From UBA1952 sp965246905 (lineage in GTDB: Bacteria > Bacteroidota > Bacteroidia > Chitinophagales > Chitinophagaceae): a DNA stretch of 64,000 bases. Location: NCBI GenBank assembly GCA_965246905.1, contig CBDFFZ010000031.1, positions 1-64,000 on the forward strand, given 5' to 3'. The translations under genes were made by a program, and so were the position numbers. Below are positions 18,704 to 27,485 of this stretch, piece by piece. Positions within the stretch are counted from its first letter, which is position 1. Every line of letters starts with the position of its first letter. The notes under the pieces were generated by a model that was given only the letters and a program-made list of their open reading frames with translations, had not been told where the DNA came from and did no database searches.

Positions 18704-19414
18704 ATGGGCCGCATATTTGAAGTAAGAAAGAGTACCATGTTTGCGCGTTACGACCGCATGGCCAAGCAGTTTAGCCGTATAGGCAAGGAGATCGTTATTG
18801 CTGTAAAAAAGGGAGGTAACGATCCGGATACCAACCCAATGCTGCGCCGCGTGATGCAGAACGGTAAGGCTGTGAATATGCCGAAAGACCGCATCGAATC
18901 TGCCATAAAGAATGCGCTTGGGAAGGATACGAGCGACTATGATGAAGTGCTGTATGAAGGCTATGCGCCGCACGGTATTGCTATACTGGTAGTAACTGCT
19001 ACCGATAATACAACACGTACTGTAGCCAATGTGCGTACTTATTTTAATAAAGGCGGAGGCAGCTTAGGTAACAGCGGTTCTGTTGGCTTCCTGTTTAAGC
19101 ATCTCGGCGTTTTTAAGATTAAGAATGAAGGTATCGTAATGGAAGACCTTGAAATGGACCTTATAGATGCTGGCCTTGATGAGCTCGGTGAGGACAGTGA
19201 AGGAAACATCATCGTACGCTGTGGGTTCAATGACTTTGGCAATATGCAGAAGGCGCTGGAAGAGCGCGGCATTGCAACAATATCTTCAGAGATCGAATGG
19301 CTTCCGCTGAATACGATGGATATTACCCTGGAGCAGCAGGAAGATGTGTTTAAGCTCATTGCCAGGGTGGAGGAAGATGACGATGTGCAGCAGGTGTTTC
19401 ATAATATGGGCTAA
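18704..19414 (+). CDS. yebC: YebC/PmpR-family protein
   Basis: A 236-aa member of the YebC/TACO1 family. The N-terminus MGRIFEVRKSTMFARYDRMAKQFSR is a variant of the usual GHSKWxxIKHKK opening, followed by GGNDPDTNPMLRR, NMPKDRIESAIKNA and YEGYAPHGIAILV, which are family signatures. YebC proteins are annotated as DNA-binding regulators and, more recently, linked to translation at difficult sequences. Length is normal (about 240 aa). It stands alone with its own terminator. Confidence 0.9.
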   Translation: MGRIFEVRKSTMFARYDRMAKQFSRIGKEIVIAVKKGGNDPDTNPMLRRVMQNGKAVNMPKDRIESAIKNALGKDTSDYDEVLYEGYAPHGIAILVVTATDNTTRTVANVRTYFNKGGGSLGNSGSVGFLFKHLGVFKIKNEGIVMEDLEMDLIDAGLDELGEDSEGNIIVRCGFNDFGNMQKALEERGIATISSEIEWLPLNTMDITLEQQEDVFKLIARVEEDDDVQQVFHNMG

Positions 19415-19447
19415 CCGGCAGGCATTAAAGATCAAAATACATTTGTT

Positions 19448-19476
19448 AGCAGCAGGAATCACTGCTGCTTTTTTTC
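19448..19476 (+). terminator. Rho-independent terminator after yebC
   Basis: AGCAGCAG pairs with CTGCTGCT across a 6-base loop and is followed directly by seven or more T. Confidence 0.85.
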
Positions 19477-19498
19477 TCCGGATAAATCAATAAAATTT

Positions 19499-20284
19499 AT
19501 GGTTCCTGGCAAACCAAAGTTCAACAGTAAACCCGCCCGCTTCACTATGCCGCTCATCATAGGGCGCAAACCCTTACTCGAGGCCATCCAAAACGGCACG
19601 GCCGTCGAAAAGATTTTCATGTTACGCTCCGCCACCGGCGAAGAAATCTCCGAAATAAAAAGGGCTGCACGCGAGCTGAATATTCCCATCAGCCAGGTAC
19701 CGCAGGAAAAACTGGATGGCATGACCAAAGTCCAGCATCAGGGCGTAGTTGCATGGGCAGGTGTACTCACTTATATCGATCTCCAGAACGCCATTTCTCA
19801 TGTCGTGGAAAAAGGAGAGACACCATTATTTCTTTTGCTGGATGGTGTTACCGATGTGCGCAACATCGGCGCTATAGCCCGTACTGCCTGGTGCTGCGGT
19901 GCACAGGGATTGATATTGCCCACATCGCACAGTGCGTCTCTTTCCGAAGATGCGATCAAAACATCGGCAGGCGCCTTGCGGCGGATCATGCTTTGCCGCA
20001 TTCCATCCGTACCGCATGCGATGGATGTGCTGCGCCTGAACGGCATCCAGATTCTGGGAACGGAAATGCGCGGAAGCGTACCCGTTTATGAAGCCGATCT
20101 TCAGATACCAAGCTGCATTGTAATGGGCGCAGAAGACACCGGCATCTCGAAAGATGTATTGAAGCGTGCTGATCAGCTTATAAGAATCCCGATGCACAAT
20201 CAGTTCGATTCGCTGAATGTTTCAGTTGCAGCGGGAATGATTCTCTACGAAGCCGTGCGTCAGCGGGCAAATCAAAATTCATAA
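19499..20284 (+). CDS. rlmB: 23S rRNA 2'-O-methyltransferase, RlmB/SpoU family
   Basis: A 261-aa SpoU/TrmH-type enzyme, expected to methylate the 2'-OH of a guanosine in 23S rRNA (G2251 for RlmB). The substrate-binding domain opens with IIGRKPLLEAIQNG. The knotted SPOUT domain shows LLDGVTDVRNIGAIARTA, VMGAEDTGIS and IPMHNQFDSLNVSVAAGMILYE, the three SPOUT motifs with the conserved N, E and N residues. The start at ATG 19499 adds about 16 residues before MPLIIGRKP; the ATG there (19547) is an alternative. Confidence 0.87.
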   Translation: MVPGKPKFNSKPARFTMPLIIGRKPLLEAIQNGTAVEKIFMLRSATGEEISEIKRAARELNIPISQVPQEKLDGMTKVQHQGVVAWAGVLTYIDLQNAISHVVEKGETPLFLLLDGVTDVRNIGAIARTAWCCGAQGLILPTSHSASLSEDAIKTSAGALRRIMLCRIPSVPHAMDVLRLNGIQILGTEMRGSVPVYEADLQIPSCIVMGAEDTGISKDVLKRADQLIRIPMHNQFDSLNVSVAAGMILYEAVRQRANQNS

Positions 20285-20305
20285 ATCAGCAATCAAAAAT
20301 CAGCC

Positions 20306-20313
20306 TATATTTG
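20306..20313 (+). promoter_or_regulatory. promoter box TATATTTG of the B12 operon
   Basis: TATATTTG fits TAnnTTTG and sits just before the riboswitch aptamer, so transcription would begin at about 20320 and include the whole aptamer. Confidence 0.55.
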
Positions 20314-20325
20314 CGCTGCAAATGG

Positions 20326-20500
20326 TCCCCAACGTTGTTGGGGTTAATAGGGAATCAGGTGTAAATCCTGGACATTACCCGATGCTGTAAGCTTCATCAA
20401 AAGCTTTCTGCCAAATTACAAGCCACTGTTTTAAATAACGGGAAGGCGGCAGAGAGTGAAGCGAGTCAGAAGACCTGCCTCTTGCAATAGTTACTTATCC
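20326..20500 (+). promoter_or_regulatory. cobalamin (AdoCbl) riboswitch
   Basis: The segment has the expected order of a B12 aptamer: a paired start around ggtccccaacgttgttgggg, the block tagggaatcaggtgtaaatc, the P3-P6 region, gccactgt, and the B12 box agtcagaagacctgcc at 20464-20479. It leads a four-gene operon for vitamin B12 capture and import, so high cobalamin should reduce expression. The 130 bases between the box and ATG 20633 hold a further G/C-rich hairpin region that may be the expression platform. Confidence 0.93.
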
Positions 20501-20632
20501 GGCTTTCGGGAATTAAAAGCAGGGATCAGGCCGTAGTGTTTCGCTCCGTGCGGCACTGTTTTCTGTTCCGTATTTTCTTCCCCGGCGCTGTATAAGGTTT
20601 TTTTAAACTGTCACTTTAAAAACCAATATATT

Positions 20633-21649
20633 ATGCGTAAACTACTACTTTTTGGATTGGCCTTTTTGCCGCAACTTGCACAGGGGCAAACCATTACTTT
20701 TGAAACCTTACCACTGCCGGGCACAGACACCTTTTACGTAAATTCCCTTCATCACCTTACCGATGACGGATTCAATGCAGGAAGTATCCGTTTTCCATAC
20801 CTATACGATACTTCTTTTCACTCCTGGAGCGCAGGCTTTATTTATTCCAATAAGAAGGATAGTATAAGAAGCGGCTATACCAATCAGTACGCGGCAAAGG
20901 CAGCCAAAGGCCACAATGGCTCTGATAAATATGTAGTCTGGACGCCCGGCTTCGGCACAACGCAGAATCTATACATCCCCCAAAACCCAAACGACACCGT
21001 AGAGAATACGAATTGGTTCCGGGGCATCAGCATGTATGTAAGCAATTGCACTTATGCGTACAACAGCATGCGCGATGGCGATGGCTTCGCAAAAAAATTC
21101 GGTGGGGTAAGCGGCAATGATGCGGACTGGTTTAAGCTGCACATCCAGGGTTATAAGCATCGCGGCCACCTGGCTCAGGCAACCGGCAGCATGGATTTTT
21201 ATCTGGCAGATTTCCGGTCGGCCAACAATACGCAGGATTACATTATTAAAGACTGGACAATGGTTGACCTTACTCCTGTAGGTGCTGTAGATAGCCTGGC
21301 CTTTTCTCTTAGCTCCTCCGATACTGCTGGCGGCTTCGGCATGAATACGCCGGCTTATTTCTGTATTGATGATCTGTCGATAGCCATGCCCACAACTATT
21401 AATGCTTTACCCGCGCAAAGCCTCGCCAAAGTTTATCCCAACCCTGCAACAGACCGCTTATTTGTGGAAGTAAATGACCCGGCCATTAAGCAGGCTTCTG
21501 TTTTTGATGTAACAGGAAAGCTCATTGCTACGCAGGAAGTTACCGGCAGCAGCCTCAGCTTTAATACAGCTACATTCGCCAATGGTATTTACTTGTTGAA
21601 GCTGGAAGGCCCTTCCGGCAATGCAACTGTACGTTTCGTGAAGCGCTGA
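20633..21649 (+). CDS. DUF4465-type secreted protein with T9SS sorting domain
   Basis: A 338-aa exported protein, signal peptide residues 1-18. The core (about 20-250) has TFETLPLPGTDTFY, DGFNAGSIRFPYLYDTSFHSWSAG and a late FCIDDLSI, features of the DUF4465 family found in B12 loci of Bacteroidota (BtuH-like proteins). The last 75 residues form a type IX secretion sorting domain (VYPNPATDRLFVEV, FANGIYLLKLE). It is the first gene after the cobalamin riboswitch and likely a surface B12-binding protein. BtuH equivalence is an inference from context. Confidence 0.82.
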   Translation: MRKLLLFGLAFLPQLAQGQTITFETLPLPGTDTFYVNSLHHLTDDGFNAGSIRFPYLYDTSFHSWSAGFIYSNKKDSIRSGYTNQYAAKAAKGHNGSDKYVVWTPGFGTTQNLYIPQNPNDTVENTNWFRGISMYVSNCTYAYNSMRDGDGFAKKFGGVSGNDADWFKLHIQGYKHRGHLAQATGSMDFYLADFRSANNTQDYIIKDWTMVDLTPVGAVDSLAFSLSSSDTAGGFGMNTPAYFCIDDLSIAMPTTINALPAQSLAKVYPNPATDRLFVEVNDPAIKQASVFDVTGKLIATQEVTGSSLSFNTATFANGIYLLKLEGPSGNATVRFVKR

Positions 21650-21651
21650 TA

Positions 21652-22653
21652 ATGAAGAAAATTATTTTTATCACTTGTGTTTTGCTGCTCGCAGTAGTTA
21701 CTGTACGTGCGCAATATACTCCGCAGGCAGGCCTGCCGGGAAGTGATGCCATTGCTAAAACAAGTATAGCTATTAGTGGCTGGGCTACCGGCTGCCATAT
21801 CCGGCGTGGGCTACAGCAAATGGGCAATAGTGCGGGCGGCTACGCGCAATCCGGGGATAGCTCGCTTGCGCTGGGAAGCGCTGATGGATCATTGGTGAGC
21901 CTGGGTGATAGCGGAATAGCTACGCTCACGTTTGCAGCGCCGGTTATTAATGGTCCCGGACCAGATTTTGCTGTTTTTGAAAATGGCTTCGCAAATCCTG
22001 ATAATGCAGAAGAAGCGTTCCTTGAGCTTGCATTTGTAGAGGTGAGCTCCGATGGCGTTAACTTCTTTCGCTTTCCGGCAACTTCACTTACACCGCTAAA
22101 TAGTCAGCTTTCCTCTGTGGCGGGATTGAATTATATGAATGCGCGGCACCTCCATAACCTTGCAGGTAAGTACATTGCAGGGTTTGGTACACCATTCGAT
22201 CTCCAGGAGCTGGCAGGAACAGCCGGGCTGGATATTGCCCGCATCACGCACATCCGCATTGTGGATGTGATTGGTGATATCAGCACCTATAAAAATTTTG
22301 ATGCTGGCGGAAGGATTATCAACGATCCTTACCCTACCGCTTTTCCTACGGGTGGATTCGACCTCGATGCTGTAGCCGTTTTAAATAGTGCTGCAACAGG
22401 CATCGGGAATACTGAAACTAAATTACTGGTAATGGCCTGGCCTAATCCTGCTACCGACAAGCTTTATATAACCGCCGGAACAACCACCAGGCTGAGCGTT
22501 GAACTGAGCGATGTTACCGGGCGTAGCGTGTTCCGGCAAGCCATGAACGGCAATGGTGAAATTTCAATGAGCTCCTTCCCTGCGGGAATGTATTATTTAA
22601 GCGCGCAAGATGAAAACGGTGAAAAATGGAAAGGAAAAATCTACAAGCAATAA
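21652..22653 (+). CDS. secreted surface protein with T9SS sorting domain in B12 operon
   Basis: A 333-aa exported protein, signal peptide residues 1-20 (ending VRAQ). It begins YTPQAGLPGSDAIAKTSIAI and holds GPGPDFAVFENGF and FLELAFVEVSSDGVNFFRFP, a beta-sandwich pattern common in Bacteroidota surface proteins of B12 loci. The C-terminus (about 262-333) is a T9SS sorting domain (MAWPNPATDKLYI, FPAGMYYLSAQ). It starts 2 bases after the previous gene and overlaps the next by 28 bases. Role probably in cobalamin capture at the surface; not directly shown. Confidence 0.78.
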   Translation: MKKIIFITCVLLLAVVTVRAQYTPQAGLPGSDAIAKTSIAISGWATGCHIRRGLQQMGNSAGGYAQSGDSSLALGSADGSLVSLGDSGIATLTFAAPVINGPGPDFAVFENGFANPDNAEEAFLELAFVEVSSDGVNFFRFPATSLTPLNSQLSSVAGLNYMNARHLHNLAGKYIAGFGTPFDLQELAGTAGLDIARITHIRIVDVIGDISTYKNFDAGGRIINDPYPTAFPTGGFDLDAVAVLNSAATGIGNTETKLLVMAWPNPATDKLYITAGTTTRLSVELSDVTGRSVFRQAMNGNGEISMSSFPAGMYYLSAQDENGEKWKGKIYKQ

Positions 22654-23717
22654 TCCTTCTGCTCTGTGTTGTATTTAGCGGCTGCAAAAAGAAAGATGTT
22701 CCGCCTGATGCTTTACCGCCGGTAACTACCGGTAAGAAGGTCTATATCGTCTGCGAAGGCAGCCTGGGCAACGGTAATAGCTCACTTTGCCTTTATCTGC
22801 CCGATAAAGACAGCGCCTACCAGGATATTTATAAAACGGTAAACGGTGAGGCGCTGGGCGATGTTTTTCAGAGCATGGTACTGATTGGCAGCCAGTATTT
22901 TTTGTGTATCAATAACAGCGATAAGATCATTGTGATTGATAAGGACAGTTGGAAGAAAAGTGATCTTGCGGTAAATAATCATGGCGTAATCGGCATCAAC
23001 AAGCCACGATACATCCTGCCGGTAAGCGATGAAAAGGCTTATGTAAGCTCGCTGTTTCATAACAGCATTTACCTGATAGACCCAAAGACACAGGTAAACT
23101 ATGGCTCCATCATCCTGCCTTATAAAAATGCGGAGGGCATGGTGAGGATAGGGGATACCGCCTACGTAGCCTGCTGGGATACTGCGTGCGCTCAGATACT
23201 TGGGTACAATGTGCTTAATGATGCTCCTGAAAAGTCCATAAATATAGGCACCGGTGCACCGCAGGAATTATTAGTAGATGCAGAGCAGAAACTGTGGGTT
23301 CTTTCCGGCAATGTATCCCAGGGAACAGCGGCAGCGCTTACCCGGATAGATCCTGCTACGAGGCAGGTGTTGAAAAGCTATGCATTCACCGCAGGTGCCG
23401 ACCCTTTGCGCCCTGTATTTAACGCGGCAAAAGACACGCTGTATTTTATCGAAGCGAACTATAACGGTGGCAGCACCAATAATGGAATCTATCGCATGGA
23501 TATTCATGCCGGCTCATTACCGCAGCAGCCGTTCATAGCAGCGCACGGCTTCCAGTATTTCTGGGCATTAGGCATTGAGCCGGGTACCGGATATATTTAT
23601 GTGGGCGACCCAAAAGGCTTTACCCAGCGAGGCTCCGTAAGCATTTACCAGCAAGATGGTACGCTACGGAAAACCTTTCTCACGGGCGTTGGTCCGGGGC
23701 ATTTTTATTTTAATTGA
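22626..23717 (+). CDS. YncE/BtuG-like beta-propeller lipoprotein
   Basis: A 363-aa lipoprotein. The start ATG 22626 lies inside the end of the previous gene and gives a signal MERKNLQAIILLLCVVFSGC with the lipobox Cys at residue 20. The rest is a seven-bladed propeller of YncE/DUF5074 type (GKKVYIVCEGSLGNGNSSL, NKPRYILPVSDEKAYVSSL, PQELLVDAEQKLWVLSGN). In Bacteroides, BtuG propeller lipoproteins sit on BtuB and bind cobalamin with very high affinity. Gene order here, directly before a BtuB-like receptor with a 4-base overlap, supports the same job. Confidence 0.85.
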   Translation: MERKNLQAIILLLCVVFSGCKKKDVPPDALPPVTTGKKVYIVCEGSLGNGNSSLCLYLPDKDSAYQDIYKTVNGEALGDVFQSMVLIGSQYFLCINNSDKIIVIDKDSWKKSDLAVNNHGVIGINKPRYILPVSDEKAYVSSLFHNSIYLIDPKTQVNYGSIILPYKNAEGMVRIGDTAYVACWDTACAQILGYNVLNDAPEKSINIGTGAPQELLVDAEQKLWVLSGNVSQGTAAALTRIDPATRQVLKSYAFTAGADPLRPVFNAAKDTLYFIEANYNGGSTNNGIYRMDIHAGSLPQQPFIAAHGFQYFWALGIEPGTGYIYVGDPKGFTQRGSVSIYQQDGTLRKTFLTGVGPGHFYFN

Positions 23718-25624
23718 TGAGTAGGATATTCGCGCTGTGTCTATGGGTTTTCGGCGCGCTGTATAGCTCTTCAGGCAGCGCTCAGGCTTTGCGCGATACG
23801 TTGCCGGCAGTCGAAAAAACAGCCAGCAGCCTGACGGCAAAGGAAAAGCAAAGCACCCCTTATACCTTGGATTACATTATCCGCAGGCTTGAGATAGATA
23901 AGGAAGTCTTAGCCGTTTATAAGAACGACCAGCTTGCAAAGCTCCTGGCGCAGCAGCTTCCTGTTTTTGTACGTACTTACGGAGTAAATGGCCCAGCTAA
24001 TCTTACATTGCGCGGTGCCTCTGCAGCCCAAACTTCCGTACAATGGAATGGCGTGCCCATGCAGAATGGGGCAACCGGGTTGGTGGATCTGCTGCTCATT
24101 CCGGTAAGTGTGATTGATGAGGTAACAATTTCCTATGGAAGCAGCGCTGGCATTGGCGGTAATGGCAGTGTTGGCGGAACGCTGAGCCTTAATAACCTTG
24201 TTGAGCCATCAGGGGCATCTTTGAGCCTTGCGGCGGGCAGTTTTGGCCAGTACATCGGAGGTTTTAAACTGGTAAAAATGAATAAAAGATGGTCCGGGCG
24301 GATAAGCGCCTCCTGGCAGCAGGCGGAAAATAACTTTAGCTATACGGATAATGGTGGAACAGACCAGCAACTGGTTAACAGCCGCTTCTCGGCCCGCAAT
24401 GTACAAGGCATGTTGAGCGCGTTTCTTACAGAACGGGATGTACTGATGGGAAACATTTGGGTTAGTGCTAATAAACGCGAAATTCCGCCTGCCTTGTTTG
24501 AAAGCTATTCTGTAAAGGATCAGAATGATGACGCTATCCGCAGCCTGATAACCTATATGCATGGCTCGAAAACTGGCCGTACACAAGCCGGATTAAATCT
24601 TTCTCTTTTTGATGAATGGTTTAGTTACCGGGATACAGCTGCGGCGATCAACAGCCATTACCAAACGCTGCAATGGTATGCATCGCCGTACCTTAAAACG
24701 CGCGTAAAATCATGGACGCTCAACTTTTCTTTTCCGCAACAATGGAACAAATTTGCTGGAGAGTCAGTTAGAGAAATCAGGCGCTCCGCGATTGCCGGGG
24801 AAGCAATTGGCCGGCTTAAGAGCGTAGCTATAAATGCAAACGGAAAGGCGGAGATCGTAAATGGCAAATCCTATTTTGTCGGCGGATTGAATGCCCAACT
24901 ATTTACTAAGAAAATTTTCACCCTCCGCGCAAGCGCCGGCTATACTTACCGTACCCCTACGCTCAATGAGCTTTACTATAATCCTGGCGGCAATGAACTG
25001 CTGCTGCCAGAAAAGGGATATGCCGGTGAGGCAGGTTATGGCGTGTGGCTGAGCAATAAAAATTTGGGGTTGGCATTCCGGCACAATACGACTGCCTTCT
25101 ACCGCAATATCAACAACTGGATCCTATGGTTTGGCGGAGCTATCTGGACACCTCACAATATAGCCCGCGTAGTAAGTCAGGGTATAGAAACAGAAAACAA
25201 ACTTACCTGGACGAGGCCCAAAATAAAATGGCAACTCACTGCGAATGGATCCTATATTTCATCCCGCACTAACGAAAGCAAAGTCTCTGGCGATGGAAGC
25301 ATTGGCAGGCAGATACCATACGCTCCCCATTGGATAGGGCAGGGCAACTTCGGCTTTACTGCAACCCGCTGGCGGTTTAATTATAACCAGACCTATACAG
25401 GCATCCGGTATTACAATACAGATGAAACAGGTGTGTTGGATGCCTATGCACTAAGCAACATGCAGGCAGGATATTTATGGACAAAAAAACACTGGAGCTT
25501 CGATGTATCTGCGCAGATCAATAATCTCTGGAACCATCGGTATATAGAAGTTTCCGGCAGGCCGGCACCCGGAACTAACTGGCAGTTGGGCATTACCGTA
25601 TCGGAATCATCCCCCAAAAAATAA
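23714..25624 (+). CDS. btuB: BtuB-like TonB-dependent cobalamin receptor
   Basis: A 636-aa TonB-dependent receptor with signal peptide residues 1-24. The plug (about 55-165) reads LPVFVRTYGVNGPANLTLRGASAAQTSVQWNGVPMQNG then GSSAGIGGNGSVGGTLSLNN; the barrel ends with NWQLGITVSE. It lacks the carboxypeptidase-like N-terminal domain of the receptor at 636. Being the last gene of a riboswitch-controlled operon with a BtuG-like lipoprotein, it is most likely the B12 channel. No BtuFCD inner-membrane genes lie in the window. Confidence 0.85.
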   Translation: MMSRIFALCLWVFGALYSSSGSAQALRDTLPAVEKTASSLTAKEKQSTPYTLDYIIRRLEIDKEVLAVYKNDQLAKLLAQQLPVFVRTYGVNGPANLTLRGASAAQTSVQWNGVPMQNGATGLVDLLLIPVSVIDEVTISYGSSAGIGGNGSVGGTLSLNNLVEPSGASLSLAAGSFGQYIGGFKLVKMNKRWSGRISASWQQAENNFSYTDNGGTDQQLVNSRFSARNVQGMLSAFLTERDVLMGNIWVSANKREIPPALFESYSVKDQNDDAIRSLITYMHGSKTGRTQAGLNLSLFDEWFSYRDTAAAINSHYQTLQWYASPYLKTRVKSWTLNFSFPQQWNKFAGESVREIRRSAIAGEAIGRLKSVAINANGKAEIVNGKSYFVGGLNAQLFTKKIFTLRASAGYTYRTPTLNELYYNPGGNELLLPEKGYAGEAGYGVWLSNKNLGLAFRHNTTAFYRNINNWILWFGGAIWTPHNIARVVSQGIETENKLTWTRPKIKWQLTANGSYISSRTNESKVSGDGSIGRQIPYAPHWIGQGNFGFTATRWRFNYNQTYTGIRYYNTDETGVLDAYALSNMQAGYLWTKKHWSFDVSAQINNLWNHRYIEVSGRPAPGTNWQLGITVSESSPKK

Positions 25625-25680
25625 AAAAGCCGCCCGCTTACAACGGACAGCTTTTGAATCCCGGCTTTTTACAAGCAGGC

Positions 25681-26028
25681 TCACATATGCAGGCGCCCTT
25701 TCTTTTCAAGCAGGGCATCAACGGTTTCCAGGTACATTTCATCTGGTATGCAGCAATCGACCGGACAAACAGCAGCACATTGTGGCTCATCATGAAAACC
25801 CTGGCATTCGGTGCATTTATCCGGAGTAATGTAATAGGTATCCACTGCACGGGGCTCATGGCGTTCACCGGCTTCGGTAGGAGTTCCATCCATTCTTATA
25901 AAAATACCTTTTACAGAAGTTCCATCTACCACAGCCCATTCAACCCCCCCTTCGTAAATCGCATTGTTGGGGCATTCCGGCTCACAGGCTCCGCAGTTAA
26001 TACATTCGTCCGTTATCTTGATGGCCAT
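25681..26028 (-). CDS. 4Fe-4S dicluster ferredoxin
   Basis: A 115-aa ferredoxin. The first cluster motif is CINCGACEPECP (residues 9-20). The second set, CTECQGFHDEPQCAAVCPVDC, has the longer insertion between Cys 2 and 3 seen in the Bacteroidota/Chromatium-type 2[4Fe-4S] ferredoxins. A 50-residue insertion separates the two motifs. It is divergent from the acyl-CoA reductase gene 75 bases away, an arrangement common in this phylum. Confidence 0.92.
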   Translation of the reverse strand: MAIKITDECINCGACEPECPNNAIYEGGVEWAVVDGTSVKGIFIRMDGTPTEAGERHEPRAVDTYYITPDKCTECQGFHDEPQCAAVCPVDCCIPDEMYLETVDALLEKKGRLHM

Positions 26029-26103
26029 AAGTTGTCGTGATTATTTAGATTATGTGCGGCCAAAGTTACAATTTCGCAAACAGTATAAAAACACAATGCC
26101 ATT

Positions 26104-27093
26104 ATGGATATCAATAGAAGAATAGACGTGCTCACGAAGCTTGGAAAGTATTTGCGCAGCAGGGAGGAATCATGGGAAGCTGCAAAGGATCTGGCAGTAA
26201 GACAAAACTCATGGTTTACGCCGGAGTACGTGGACCTGGCTGTTGAAAATATAGTTGAAAATTTCCTGCAACCGCACTTGTTAGAAAAATGGATGAGCGC
26301 CTATACGCCTGCGAACGAGCCTAAAATAGTTGGTATCGTAATGGCGGGCAATATTCCGCTCGTAGGGTTTCATGATTACCTATGCGGCTATATGAGCGGG
26401 CACTATTTAAAGCTAAAGCTATCCTCGAAAGATACAACGCTGCTAAAGACGATCATTGATACAATGACTGCCTGGGAACCGGATACTGCACGGCAAATAG
26501 AGATCGCCGAGATGCTAAAAGGCTGCGATGCCTATATTGCTACGGGCAGCAACAATACCTCCAGGTATTTCGAGCAATATTTTGCCAGGTTCCCGCACCT
26601 AATCCGGCGCAACCGTACTTCTGTAGCGATACTCGATGGTACAGAAACTGTTGATGAATTGCAGTTGCTTGCGCGCGATGTATTTACTTATTTTGGTATG
26701 GGCTGCAGGAATGTTACGCAGCTCTGCGTGCCGGAGGGCTATAAGTTTGATGAATTGCTCAGCATTTTCGACAGTCATGAATCGCTGATGATGCATCATA
26801 AATATCATAACAACTACGAATATCATCTTGCCGTGTACCTGCTCAATGCAGTGCCCTGCCTTACCAATGGCTCCGTGCTCGTGGTGCCGAATGAGATTCC
26901 GTTTTCCGCAGTCAGCGTGCTGCATTATCGCAACTATTCAGATAAGGGCGCGCTCCTGCAGTCACTAAAGGAAAGCAATGATATACAGGCAATAATAGGG
27001 CACGGGATGCTGCCTTTCGGCGAAGCCCAGAAGCCTTCCCTGAATGATTATGCGGATGGAGTGGATACGATGGAATTTTTGTGTAAGCTATAG
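26104..27093 (+). CDS. LuxC-like acyl-CoA reductase
   Basis: A 329-aa protein of the LuxC/acyl-CoA reductase family, which reduces fatty acyl-CoA to aldehyde with NADPH. VGIVMAGNIPLVGFHDYLCGYMSGH is the cofactor-fold entry, and YFGMGCRNVTQLCVP holds the presumed catalytic Cys. HHKYHNNYEYH and GHGMLPFGEAQ are conserved further on. Length is shorter than Vibrio LuxC (about 480 aa) but normal for the Bacteroidota form. No lux genes are near; the aldehyde's use is unknown. Confidence 0.82.
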   Translation: MDINRRIDVLTKLGKYLRSREESWEAAKDLAVRQNSWFTPEYVDLAVENIVENFLQPHLLEKWMSAYTPANEPKIVGIVMAGNIPLVGFHDYLCGYMSGHYLKLKLSSKDTTLLKTIIDTMTAWEPDTARQIEIAEMLKGCDAYIATGSNNTSRYFEQYFARFPHLIRRNRTSVAILDGTETVDELQLLARDVFTYFGMGCRNVTQLCVPEGYKFDELLSIFDSHESLMMHHKYHNNYEYHLAVYLLNAVPCLTNGSVLVVPNEIPFSAVSVLHYRNYSDKGALLQSLKESNDIQAIIGHGMLPFGEAQKPSLNDYADGVDTMEFLCKL

Positions 27094-27094
27094 G

Positions 27095-27126
27095 GGTATC
27101 CCACGCCTCTAAGGGCGTGGGATACC
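27095..27126. repeat. 13-bp perfect hairpin after luxC-like gene
   Basis: GGTATCCCACGCC (27095-27107) pairs perfectly with GGCGTGGGATACC (27114-27126) across a 6-base loop, starting 2 bases after the stop codon. No T run follows, so it looks more like a REP-type palindrome than a classic terminator, though it may end transcription or protect the mRNA end. Confidence 0.7.
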
Positions 27127-27485
27127 TTGTACCCGGGAAATGAAGTTCAGAAAGGAATAGTTATTTCCTTCCTCTTGAATTTCCACGGCCCTAATCATCA
27201 AACCGCATGACAATAGCAATTGGATGAATTTTTAAATTTTAATAGTTTGCTTTAGAGTATGTTGCCTAAAAACTCCATACCCATATAATAGGTGCTCCTT
27301 ATCCTGGGGATAGGAGCATCTATTATACCAATTGGACATCTAATATTTGCATCCAGATTCCTCTTCCCTCCTTTTCGGCTATTGTGTACCCTCATTCTAT
27401 AAGAAACCCTATTGTAGGGTTAAGGCCTGGCCCCGTAGGGTGCCCAATGTTTGTAGCAACAAGCATTTACAGGCCGTCCCGTAAG
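27127..27485. other. gene-free stretch with a near-perfect 20-bp hairpin and REP-like blocks
   Basis: No coding frame is credible here. The notable item is a stem-loop with arms 27284-27304 and 27308-27327, about 20 paired bases, one bulge or mismatch and a 3-base loop. The block 27358-27400 resembles, inverted, 29027-29065, and 27429-27458 is an exact inverted copy of 28939-28968. Confidence 0.65.
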
